This document shows positions 1-7,073 of a DNA stretch of 13,529 nt, one piece after another. The DNA comes from Bacillota bacterium (GTDB taxonomy: Bacteria; Bacillota; Clostridia; Peptostreptococcales; Anaerovoracaceae), in contig JAAWDW010000129.1 of NCBI GenBank assembly GCA_022793975.1, positions 1-13,529 on the forward strand, read 5' to 3'. How positions within the stretch are numbered: position 1 is the stretch's first letter; each line of letters starts with the position of its first letter. Both the position numbers and the translations under genes were made by a program. The notes beneath the pieces are model-generated. The model searched no databases, was not told the origin of the DNA, and saw only the letters and a list, made by a program, of their open reading frames with translations.

Positions 1-1154
1 CGGGGTTTTCTTATAAAGAAACGATAGCTGCGGGAACAAAAGCTGCCGCGCGCGGCGGATATACAACGGTTTGTCCGATGCCTAATCTTAATCCGGCGCC
101 TGACTGTGCGGAAAATTTAAAAAAGCAGCTGGAAATAATAGAAAAAGATGCGGTGATCAGCGTAATACCGTACGGAACAATAACAAAAGGTGAAAACGGC
201 AGTGAACTTTCGGATATGGAAGGCTTGGTACATACGGCAGATCTTGCAGGTTTTTCGGATGACGGACGCGGTGTACAGAGCGCGGAGATAATGAAACAAG
301 CGATGCTTGAAGCAAAAGGGCTCGGAAAAATAATTGCGGCTCACTGCGAAGATAGCTCAATACCGGGTGAAAACAGTGAAAGTGAGTGGAAACAGGTGGA
401 AAGAGATATCACGCTTGCGCGTGAAACGGGCTGCTCATATCACGTGTGCCATGTATCGGCAAAAGAGAGTATAGAACTGATAAGGAAGGCCAAGGCGGAG
501 GGTGCTGATATCACGTGTGAGACGGCACCGCATTATCTTGTGCTTGATGACAGTATGATTGAAGATGACGGTTGTTTCAAAATGAATCCGCCGATAAGAA
601 AAAAGGAAGACAGAGAAGCTTTAATTGAAGCACTTAAAGACGGTACGATAGATATGATAGCGACGGACCACGCGCCTCACAGTGCAGAAGAAAAAGCACG
701 CGGTTTTGCGGAAAGCGTAATGGGAATTGTCGGACTTGAAACAGCATTCCCCGTGCTTTATACGGAATTTGTGAAAACAGGAGTTATAACAATAGAACAA
801 TTAGTTAAGTTGATGAATGAAAATCCGCGCCGCCGTTTCGGACTTGAACAGACAGGCTTTAGCATTTGGGAGCTTGATGAGGAGTATGAAATAGATCCGC
901 AGGAATTTAAAACTCTCGGAAGAAGCACACCGTTTGCGGGAAGAAAAGTATGCGCAAGATGTATAGTTACGGTGCATAATGACGAAGCGGTATGGGCGGA
1001 CGAAGAGTTTATGGAATCGCATAAAAAAGCTGATACGGGAATAGATGAAAGACTCAGAACGCCACAGGGAATGCAGGTACCGGGTATGGCAGGACGCGCC
1101 GGCGTCGGAATGGGTATTTCCGGAATGAGTGCAGGCAGGAAACAGCAGAGATAA
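1..1154 (+). CDS. pyrC: dihydroorotase (PyrC), 5' end cut by window edge
   Basis: Class I-type dihydroorotase, interconverting carbamoyl aspartate and dihydroorotate in cytosolic pyrimidine synthesis. The reading frame is open to the left edge: complete codons begin at base 3 and read GFSYKETIAAGTKAAARGGY, the family segment just after the HxH metal site. The ATG at 78 is therefore internal, and roughly 45-60 N-terminal residues, including HxH, lie outside. Visible active-site signatures are SDDG (255-266), HCED (342-353), the HVS histidine (450-452) and ATDHAPH with its aspartate at 666-668. Two internal regions look shorter than typical relatives (after HCEDSS, and after the FGL at about 837-845). 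The last 50 residues or so (1002-1151) are an unusual extension ending in a Gly/Met-rich stretch. carB follows 34 nt after the TAA. Identity is confident; whether the odd regions affect activity is unknown. Confidence 0.95.
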   Translation, partial: GFSYKETIAAGTKAAARGGYTTVCPMPNLNPAPDCAENLKKQLEIIEKDAVISVIPYGTITKGENGSELSDMEGLVHTADLAGFSDDGRGVQSAEIMKQAMLEAKGLGKIIAAHCEDSSIPGENSESEWKQVERDITLARETGCSYHVCHVSAKESIELIRKAKAEGADITCETAPHYLVLDDSMIEDDGCFKMNPPIRKKEDREALIEALKDGTIDMIATDHAPHSAEEKARGFAESVMGIVGLETAFPVLYTEFVKTGVITIEQLVKLMNENPRRRFGLEQTGFSIWELDEEYEIDPQEFKTLGRSTPFAGRKVCARCIVTVHNDEAVWADEEFMESHKKADTGIDERLRTPQGMQVPGMAGRAGVGMGISGMSAGRKQQR

Positions 1155-1176
1155 TTTAATAATTATATATAAATAC

Positions 1177-1181
1177 GGAGG
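1177..1181 (+). promoter_or_regulatory. ribosome-binding site fixing the carB start
   Basis: GGAGG sits 7 nt before the ATG at 1189. The open frame continues upstream to 1129, but no such site precedes those codons and the upstream part would overlap the pyrC 3' end. The start at 1189 also gives the family N-terminus MAKRTDIKKILIIGSGPI. Confidence 0.85.
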
Positions 1182-1188
1182 TAGAAAA

Positions 1189-4100
1189 ATGGCAAAGAGA
1201 ACAGACATCAAAAAAATCCTGATTATCGGATCGGGTCCGATAGTAATAGGTCAGGCGGCGGAATTTGACTATGCCGGAACACAGGCATGTCTTGCGCTGA
1301 AAGAGGAAGGGTACGAAGTAGTGCTCGTAAATTCAAACCCGGCGACAATTATGACAGATACAACGATTGCCGACAAAGTATATATGGAACCTCTCACGCT
1401 TGAATATGTGGCAAAAATACTGAGATACGAAAGACCTGACGCTATAGTGCCGGGTATCGGGGGACAGACGGGTCTCAATCTGGCAATGCAGCTTAAGAGA
1501 AAAGGAATTCTTGAGGAATGCGGCGTTGAGCTTCTCGGTACAAACAGCGAAAGCATAGAGCGTGCGGAAGACAGAGAACTGTTCAAGGAACTTTGCCAGT
1601 CCATAGGAGAGCCTGTAATACCTTCGGAAATTACATATGATCTTGAAGAAGCGAAAAAAGCGGCGCTGGAAATCGGATATCCGGTTGTACTAAGACCCGC
1701 GTTCACACTCGGCGGTACAGGCGGCGGATTCGCAAACGATGAAGAAGAGCTTATTGAAATCGGAACAAATGCTTTCAAGCTTTCGCCGGTTCATCAGGTG
1801 CTTATTGAGAAGAGCGTGAAAGGATATAAAGAAATAGAATTTGAAGTAATGCGCGATTCAAATGACCACGCTATTACAATCTGCGGTATGGAAAATGTAG
1901 ATCCTGTCGGTGTCCATACAGGTGATTCAATAGTGGTGGCTCCTATTATGACGCTTAATGATCACGATCTTAAGATGCTCAATGACAGTGCGATAAAGAT
2001 TATCCGTGAACTGAAAATCGAGGGCGGCTGCAATGTGCAGTTTGCGCTCAATCCGCATTCTTCGGAGTATTATTTAATAGAAGTAAATCCGAGAGTATCG
2101 CGTTCTTCGGCTCTGGCGTCCAAGGCAAGCGGGTATCCGATTGCAAGAGTAACGGCGAAGATTGCTGTGGGAATGGCGCTCGAAGATATAGCTATCGCGA
2201 ACACTACAGCAGCGTTTGAGCCGAGTCTTGATTATGTAGTTGCCAAGTTCCCGCGCTTCCCGTTTGACAAGTTTGCACAGGCGACTAATAAGCTCGGTAC
2301 GCAGATGAAAGCTACCGGCGAAGTTATGGGAATAGGCTCGACTCTTGAAGAATGTATGCTCAAATCTGTGCGTTCGCTTGAGATAGGTGTAAATCACCTT
2401 TATATGCCGAAATTTGAAAATATGTCAAATGAGGAAATGCTTGAGTACATCGGAGATTTCAGAGATGATACAATTTATGCGGTTGCACAGCTTCTGAGAA
2501 ACGGTGTGGGTGTGAATAAAATTTATGAAGTGACGATGATTACACCGTACTTTATTGAGTCGATCAAGAAGATTGTTGATTTTGAAGAAGTAATAAAAAC
2601 AAATAAGGGAGATTTGGCAACGCTTAAGGAAGCTAAGGAAATGGGCTTCAGCGATGTGTTTATCGCCAAACTCTGGGATGTATCGGAACTCGAAGTATTT
2701 GCGATGAGAAAGAAAGAAAAACTCTTCCCTGTATATAAAATGGTAGACACATGTCACACAGGTGCGTACATACCGTATTTCTATTCAACATATGGAGAAA
2801 AAAATGATTCAAGGCTGTCAGATAAAAAGAAAATAATTGTGCTGGGTGCCGGACCTATCAGAATTGGTCAGGGTGTTGAATTTGATTATTCCACAGTGCA
2901 TGCAGTTACTACCATAAAGCAGTCGGGATATGAAGCGATCATAATAAACAATAATCCGGAAACAGTTTCCACTGATTACACAACGTCAGACAAACTGTAT
3001 TTTGAGCCGCTGACAGCGGAAGATGTGATGAATATTATCGAGTTTGAAAAGCCGGATGGTGTTATCGCATCGCTTGGCGGACAGACAGCGATAAATTTGG
3101 CGGAACCGCTTATGAAACGCGGAGTAAAGATTATCGGTACGGACTGTGATGCGATAGAGCGTGCAGAGAACAGAGACGCGTTTGAAAAGGTGCTCAAAGA
3201 GCTTAATATTCCGCAGCCTCAGGGAAAAGCCGTTACAAAAATAGAAGACGGTGTAAAAGCAGCTGCAGAGATTGGATATCCGGTACTCGTAAGACCGAGC
3301 TTCGTATTAGGCGGCCGTGCGATGCAGCTTGTGGGAAATGAAGTACAGCTCCGTCATTATCTTAAGACAGCGGTGGAAATTGACGAGGATAAGCCTGTAC
3401 TTGTAGATAAATATATTTCGGGCAAAGAAGTAGAAGTAGACGCCATATGCGACGGAATAAATGTGTTTGTGCCGGGAATTATGGAGCTTGTTGAGCGCAC
3501 GGGTATTCACAGCGGTGATTCAATAAGCGTTTATCCGCCGTTTAGTATTTCAGACAAAGTAAAAGGGATTATACTGCAGTATGCGAAAAAGCTGGGAATC
3601 GGACTTGGGATTATCGGACTTTATAACATTCAATTTATCGTCGATAAAGATGAAAATGTATATATAATAGAAGTAAATCCGCGTTCATCGAGAACGGTGC
3701 CGTTCCTCAGCAAGGCCACGGGCTACAGTCTTGCTGATATCGCAACCGAGGTTATTCTCGGAAGGAATTTAAAAGAGCAGGGGATTTTCGATATCTATCC
3801 TGACGAAAAAGAACGCTGGTATGTAAAAGTGCCGGTATTCTCGTTTAATAAGATAAGAGGACTTGATGCATATCTTTCACCGGAAATGAAATCCACGGGT
3901 GAAGCGATAGGCTATGATGATAAACGTGAACGTGCTATGTATAAAGCACTGCAGGCTTCGGGAATGAAACTGCAGAATTACGGCACAGTGTTTGTGACGA
4001 TAGCGGATGATGATAAAGAAGAGGCACTGCCGCTTATCAGAAGATTTTATAACCTTGGATTTAATATCGAAGCAACAGAAGGAACGGGAAAATACTTGAA

Positions 4101-4365
4101 AGAAAACGGAATCCGCACGCACGTACTTGCCAAGATAAGCGACGGCAGCGAAGAGATACCGCAGGCAATAAGGCAGGGACATATAGCATATATAATAAAT
4201 ACAAGCAATATTGACAGCTCGGACAATACGACAAATGACGGACACGAGATAAGAAAACTGGCGACAGAAAACAATGTGAACATATTTACCGCACTTGATA
4301 CGGTGGCGGCTCTGCTCGATGTACTGGAAGAAACGACTCTCTGCATTTCGACAATAGACGCGTAG
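1189..4365 (+). CDS. carB: carbamoyl-phosphate synthase large subunit (CarB/PyrAB)
   Basis: Makes carbamoyl phosphate from bicarbonate, ATP and ammonia channelled from the small subunit CarA. The 1058-residue protein has the full duplicated architecture at near-usual length. The N-terminal carboxyphosphate domain carries GSGPIVIGQ at its start, GGTGGG at residues 175-180 and ENPR-type metal residues E298/N300. The C-terminal carbamate-kinase half begins near residue 547 (GAGPIRIGQG) with E828/N830 in NPRSSRTVPF. An MGS-like allosteric domain runs from about residue 929 to the end, with ATEGTG and INTS motifs of the nucleotide/ornithine effector pocket. This implies allosteric control, probably by UMP as in other Firmicutes (inference). 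The gene lies 34 nt after pyrC and 11 nt before pyrK. CarA, its obligatory partner for glutamine use, is not adjacent. Confidence 0.97.
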   Translation: MAKRTDIKKILIIGSGPIVIGQAAEFDYAGTQACLALKEEGYEVVLVNSNPATIMTDTTIADKVYMEPLTLEYVAKILRYERPDAIVPGIGGQTGLNLAMQLKRKGILEECGVELLGTNSESIERAEDRELFKELCQSIGEPVIPSEITYDLEEAKKAALEIGYPVVLRPAFTLGGTGGGFANDEEELIEIGTNAFKLSPVHQVLIEKSVKGYKEIEFEVMRDSNDHAITICGMENVDPVGVHTGDSIVVAPIMTLNDHDLKMLNDSAIKIIRELKIEGGCNVQFALNPHSSEYYLIEVNPRVSRSSALASKASGYPIARVTAKIAVGMALEDIAIANTTAAFEPSLDYVVAKFPRFPFDKFAQATNKLGTQMKATGEVMGIGSTLEECMLKSVRSLEIGVNHLYMPKFENMSNEEMLEYIGDFRDDTIYAVAQLLRNGVGVNKIYEVTMITPYFIESIKKIVDFEEVIKTNKGDLATLKEAKEMGFSDVFIAKLWDVSELEVFAMRKKEKLFPVYKMVDTCHTGAYIPYFYSTYGEKNDSRLSDKKKIIVLGAGPIRIGQGVEFDYSTVHAVTTIKQSGYEAIIINNNPETVSTDYTTSDKLYFEPLTAEDVMNIIEFEKPDGVIASLGGQTAINLAEPLMKRGVKIIGTDCDAIERAENRDAFEKVLKELNIPQPQGKAVTKIEDGVKAAAEIGYPVLVRPSFVLGGRAMQLVGNEVQLRHYLKTAVEIDEDKPVLVDKYISGKEVEVDAICDGINVFVPGIMELVERTGIHSGDSISVYPPFSISDKVKGIILQYAKKLGIGLGIIGLYNIQFIVDKDENVYIIEVNPRSSRTVPFLSKATGYSLADIATEVILGRNLKEQGIFDIYPDEKERWYVKVPVFSFNKIRGLDAYLSPEMKSTGEAIGYDDKRERAMYKALQASGMKLQNYGTVFVTIADDDKEEALPLIRRFYNLGFNIEATEGTGKYLKENGIRTHVLAKISDGSEEIPQAIRQGHIAYIINTSNIDSSDNTTNDGHEIRKLATENNVNIFTALDTVAALLDVLEETTLCISTIDA

Positions 4366-4376
4366 GAAGGTGAGAA

Positions 4377-5117
4377 ATGAAACAAGGCTTTTTTGAGATA
4401 ATAGCAAACGAAAAACTGACTGATAATGTGATGAAGCTCGTGCTCCGCGGCGATACATCGCAGATAACGGCACCGGGTCAATTTGTGAACATAAAGATAG
4501 ATGGATTTTTCTTGAGAAGACCGATATCGGTATGTGACTGTGAGCAGGGCGTGAGCGGTGTTTTAACGCTTATATATAAGATCGTAGGTGAGGGTACGAG
4601 GGCACTTGCGGAGTATGAACCGGAGCGTGTGCTTGATATTCTCACAGGACTTGGAAACGGTTATGATATAACTAAGGCGGGCGATGAGCCACTCCTCATA
4701 GGAGGAGGGGCAGGCGTGCCGCCTATGTTCCTGCTTTGCAGGAACCTCATCGCCGCCGGCAGAAAGCCCGTGGTTATTCTCGGATTTAACAGTAAATCGG
4801 AAGTTTTCTATGAAAATGAGTTTCAAGCTCTCGGCGCGCAGGTAATCGTCACGACCGCAGACGGCAGCTATGGCATCTCCGGTTTTGTGACCGATGCTAT
4901 GAAAGACCTTTCGTATTCGTATACATATGCCTGCGGTCCGGAGCCGATGCTGCGCGCTGTGTATGACAAGAGCGCCTGCAGTGGTCAGTACAGCTTCGAA
5001 GAACGAATGGGCTGCGGTTTTGGTGCCTGTATGGGCTGTTCCTGCAGAACAAAGTACGGAAATAAGCGTATTTGCAAGGACGGACCGGTGCTGGAAAAGG
5101 AGGAGATTATATGGTAA
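4377..5117 (+). CDS. pyrK: dihydroorotate dehydrogenase B, electron-transfer subunit PyrK
   Basis: FAD/[2Fe-2S] subunit that passes electrons from PyrD's FMN to NAD+ in class 1B dihydroorotate dehydrogenase. The 246-residue protein is of normal family length. Residues 47-51 (RRPIS) match the FAD-binding RxPxS motif of ferredoxin-reductase-like proteins. Residues 109-116 (GGGAGVPP) form the nucleotide-binding glycine loop. Four cysteines, C213, C218, C221 and C233, have the CX4CX2CX11C spacing of the PyrK iron-sulfur site; an extra Cys223 sits beside them. The start at 4377 follows a GGAAGGTGAG purine-rich site directly after the carB stop. Its 3' end overlaps pyrD by 7 nt, so the two subunits are probably translationally coupled. 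Confidence 0.96.
   Translation: MKQGFFEIIANEKLTDNVMKLVLRGDTSQITAPGQFVNIKIDGFFLRRPISVCDCEQGVSGVLTLIYKIVGEGTRALAEYEPERVLDILTGLGNGYDITKAGDEPLLIGGGAGVPPMFLLCRNLIAAGRKPVVILGFNSKSEVFYENEFQALGAQVIVTTADGSYGISGFVTDAMKDLSYSYTYACGPEPMLRAVYDKSACSGQYSFEERMGCGFGACMGCSCRTKYGNKRICKDGPVLEKEEIIW
5096..5103 (+). promoter_or_regulatory. ribosome-binding site fixing the pyrD start
   Basis: AAAGGAGG lies inside the pyrK 3' end, 7 nt before the ATG at 5111. It selects this start over the in-frame upstream codon at 5072 and over the internal ATGs at 5123 and 5138. Confidence 0.85.
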
Positions 5118-6073
5118 GTGAAATGGAGAAGGCAAAAATGTCGGATCTTTTCGCAGCGGACAAGTACAGCACAGCTGTTGAAATCAGCGGCATTACCCTT
5201 GACAATCCTGTGATCCCCGCAAGCGGCACTTTCGGGTACGGCTATGAGTTTGCAGAACTTTACGATATAAACTGTCTTGGCAGCCTCTCGTTTAAAGGTA
5301 CAACGAGAGAGCCGCGTTTCGGCAACGAGCTTCCCCGCATAGCGGAATGCACGGCTGGTCTGATAAACAGTATAGGTCTGCAGAATCCGGGTGTTGATAA
5401 GGTAATAAGCGAAGAACTGCCGAAGCTCAGAGCTTGCTTCAAGAAACCGATCATAGCAAATATCTGCGGTTTTTCAATAGATGAATATGCCGAAAACAGT
5501 GCCAGACTAGATAAAGAAGAGCAAGTTTCGATACTCGAAATAAATGTTAGCTGCCCTAATGTTCATAACGGGGGAATGACTTTCGGCACAGATGCAAAAA
5601 TGGCGGCCGAAGTGACACGTGCCGTAAAAGCGGTTGCAAAGAAGCCTGTGTACATTAAACTCAGTCCGAATGTTACGGATATAACCGAAATTGCTAAAGC
5701 CTGCGAAGCGGCGGGTGCGGATGGTATCAGTCTCATAAATACAATGCTGGGAATGAGAATTGACCTCGGAAGAAGAAAGCCGGTTGTGGCCAATAAAATG
5801 GGTGGATTTTCGGGCAGCGCAATTTTTCCGGTTGCCGTCAGGATGGTGTATCAGGTGTACGAAGCGGTAAAAATTCCGATTATAGGAATGGGCGGAGTGT
5901 CAAGCGCGCGCGATGTTATAGAGATGATGCTGGCAGGGGCTTCTGCTGTTCAGGTGGGAGCAGCAAACCTTGTTGACCCATTTGCAAGCAGAGAAATAGT
6001 CGGAAATTTGATACAGGAAATGGCAAGATACAATATAAATTCACTCAAAGAAATAATAGGAGGTGCACACTGA
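5111..6073 (+). CDS. pyrD: dihydroorotate dehydrogenase, catalytic subunit PyrD (class 1B)
   Basis: FMN-binding TIM-barrel enzyme oxidising dihydroorotate to orotate. With PyrK it forms the NAD-dependent class 1B complex. The 320-residue protein shows NPVIPASGTFGYG near the N-terminus and the active-site loop NVSCPNV with catalytic-base Cys148, the hallmark of soluble class 1 enzymes (class 2 has Ser). It also has YIKLSPNVTDI, the GFSGSAI loop, and the C-terminal FMN phosphate region GMGGVSSARD followed by GASAVQVG. About ten extra residues precede the conserved core, but the ribosome-binding site argues that they are translated. It overlaps pyrK by 7 nt and its TGA shares one base with the pyrF ATG. 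The adjacent pyrK supports the 1B assignment. Confidence 0.97.
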   Translation: MVSEMEKAKMSDLFAADKYSTAVEISGITLDNPVIPASGTFGYGYEFAELYDINCLGSLSFKGTTREPRFGNELPRIAECTAGLINSIGLQNPGVDKVISEELPKLRACFKKPIIANICGFSIDEYAENSARLDKEEQVSILEINVSCPNVHNGGMTFGTDAKMAAEVTRAVKAVAKKPVYIKLSPNVTDITEIAKACEAAGADGISLINTMLGMRIDLGRRKPVVANKMGGFSGSAIFPVAVRMVYQVYEAVKIPIIGMGGVSSARDVIEMMLAGASAVQVGAANLVDPFASREIVGNLIQEMARYNINSLKEIIGGAH

Positions 6074-6771
6074 TGGGCAAAGATGTGATAATAGCGTGCG
6101 ATTTTGCGGGGAAGCGCGAAGCACTTGAATTTCTTGATTTGTTTACAGAAGAAAAACCATATGTAAAAATAGGAATGGAGCTTTTTTACGCGGAAGGTCC
6201 GGAAATAGTGAGAGAAATAAAGAAAAGGGGTCATAAAATTTTCCTGGACCTCAAATTGCACGATATTCCGAATACTGTAATGAAAGCGATGAGTGTACTT
6301 TCCAATTTGGATATAGATATGTGCAATGTACATGCAGGCGGCACAGTGGCGATGATGGAAGCGGCGTTGCGCGGACTGACGCGTGCAGACGGCACAAGAC
6401 CGCTTCTGATTGCGGTAACTCAGCTCACTTCCACGGACCAGGGCAGAATGGAAAAAGACCTTTTGATAGAAAAACCTCTTGAAGAGGTGGTAATGCATTA
6501 TGCGAAGAACGCCAAAGCAGCAGGACTCGACGGAGTTGTATGCTCACCTTTGGAATCGGGCAAAGTACACGAAATGTGCGGGAGAGGTTTTCTTACGGTG
6601 ACTCCGGGAGTACGATTTGCTGGCGGAGATACCGGCGATCAAGCACGCGTGACAACACCAAAGCAGGCTAAAGAAATCGGCTCTGACTACATCGTAGTCG
6701 GACGTCCGATAACAGGTGCGGAAGACCCAGTGGCGGCATACAGACGCTGCACAGCAGAATTTATTGGCTGA
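6073..6771 (+). CDS. pyrF: orotidine 5'-phosphate decarboxylase (PyrF)
   Basis: Decarboxylates OMP to UMP, the last step of the pathway. The 232-residue TIM barrel contains the catalytic DxKxxD tetrad region LDLKLHDIPNT (D59, K61, D64). The C-terminal phosphate-binding part is TPGVRF followed by VVGRPIT, and AACDF-like substrate contacts are at the N-terminus (IIACDF). The start codon is fixed by the TGATG overlap with pyrD and by an AGGAGGTG site 7 nt upstream (6058-6065). Length and motifs match the bacterial short form. Unlike the preceding genes, it is followed by a 302-nt gap filled with hairpin repeats instead of running directly into pyrE. Confidence 0.97.
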   Translation: MGKDVIIACDFAGKREALEFLDLFTEEKPYVKIGMELFYAEGPEIVREIKKRGHKIFLDLKLHDIPNTVMKAMSVLSNLDIDMCNVHAGGTVAMMEAALRGLTRADGTRPLLIAVTQLTSTDQGRMEKDLLIEKPLEEVVMHYAKNAKAAGLDGVVCSPLESGKVHEMCGRGFLTVTPGVRFAGGDTGDQARVTTPKQAKEIGSDYIVVGRPITGAEDPVAAYRRCTAEFIG

Positions 6772-6804
6772 GCAGAAACATATATTTTTTAATAAAACAC
6801 TCAG

Positions 6805-6885
6805 TATAGCATAACATCCGTATACATTGAGCGAACTGTGAACCAGGACGCAAGTGAGCGAGATTTATGCGGATGTTATGCTGTA
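6805..6885 (+). repeat. hairpin repeat, copy 1 (conserved loop, plus orientation)
   Basis: Bases 6805-6824 pair with 6866-6885 in a 20-bp stem with two G-T(U) wobbles. The 13-bp core AGCATAACATCCG (6808-6820) has its perfect reverse complement at 6870-6882. The 41-base loop carries GAGCGAACTGT (6829-6839), nine variable bases, then CGCAAGTGAGCG (6849-6860). The same two blocks recur in inverted orientation in copy 2. A DNA-level mobile repeat (REP/MITE-like) and a structured RNA are both possible; I do not recognise the family. Confidence 0.75.
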
Positions 6886-6896
6886 ATTCTAAAAAG

Positions 6897-7020
6897 TATA
6901 CATTTTGAATATTGCAAATTTGAAATTAAATGCGCAAATGCATGTACGCTTACTTGCGACTGATATACAGTTCGCTCTGCCTGCACTTGTGCATTCGAAT
7001 TGTATTTTTCAAAATGTATA
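6897..7020 (-). repeat. hairpin repeat, copy 2 (same loop, inverted)
   Basis: The outer arms TATACATTTTGAA (6897-6909) and TTCAAAATGTATA (7008-7020) are perfect reverse complements. Inner arms 6930-6942 and 6982-6994 pair over 13 positions with one mismatch and one G-T wobble, with partial pairing between the two sets. The loop 6947-6977 reads, on the minus strand, GAGCGAACTGT, eight bases, CGCAAGTAAGCG. That matches copy 1 at 22 of 23 positions in the two blocks. The stems do not resemble the copy 1 stem in sequence. Confidence 0.72.
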
Positions 7021-7073
7021 AATAATAAGAAAAAATCTGCCAATAGAAGATTAAAAGAAATCAGGAGAAAGAT

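Larger units (their letters stand above)
6772..7073. other. pyrF-pyrE intergenic region, non-coding, hairpin-rich
   Basis: This is the only gap above 300 nt in the window. No credible gene is seen on either strand. It contains two long imperfect palindromes (6805-6885 and 6897-7020) described separately, a short AT-rich lead-in (6776-6800), and a purine-rich stretch before pyrE with AGGAGA at 7063-7068 as the pyrE ribosome-binding site. Neither hairpin is followed by a T-run on the plus strand, so neither is a standard intrinsic terminator. I see no convincing -35/-10 pair. Confidence 0.8.

Noticed and set aside
78..80. ATG at 78 as the true pyrC start
   Set aside because: The same frame is open to the left edge and encodes conserved dihydroorotase sequence (YKETIAAGTKAAARGG), so this methionine is internal.
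3877..4481. Long minus-strand open frames opposite the carB 3' end and pyrK
   Set aside because: They are antisense shadows of strongly conserved genes, are Cys/Phe/Tyr/Ser-rich, and lack ribosome-binding sites and recognisable domains. The same applies to the other antisense frames across the window.
6805..6885. Intrinsic terminator after pyrF
   Set aside because: The stem is long and has a 41-base loop, and it is followed by mixed sequence instead of a T-run, so it does not fit an intrinsic terminator.
6820..6904. GTATACATT direct repeat (6820-6828 and 6896-6904) as a shared regulator site with the gltA leader
   Set aside because: GTATAC also occurs inside coding genes (for example near 4919 and 9624), so short matches of this kind are expected by chance here.
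6805..7020. PyrR-binding attenuator or integron attC site
   Set aside because: The conserved loop does not contain the PyrR-loop pattern (AGUCCNGNGAGG-like). The arms lack the RYYYAAC/GTTRRRY core sites of attC.
6772..7073. CRISPR array or tRNA gene in the repeat-rich gap
   Set aside because: There are only two inverted copies with no regular spacer spacing, and no cloverleaf fold or T-loop motif is seen.
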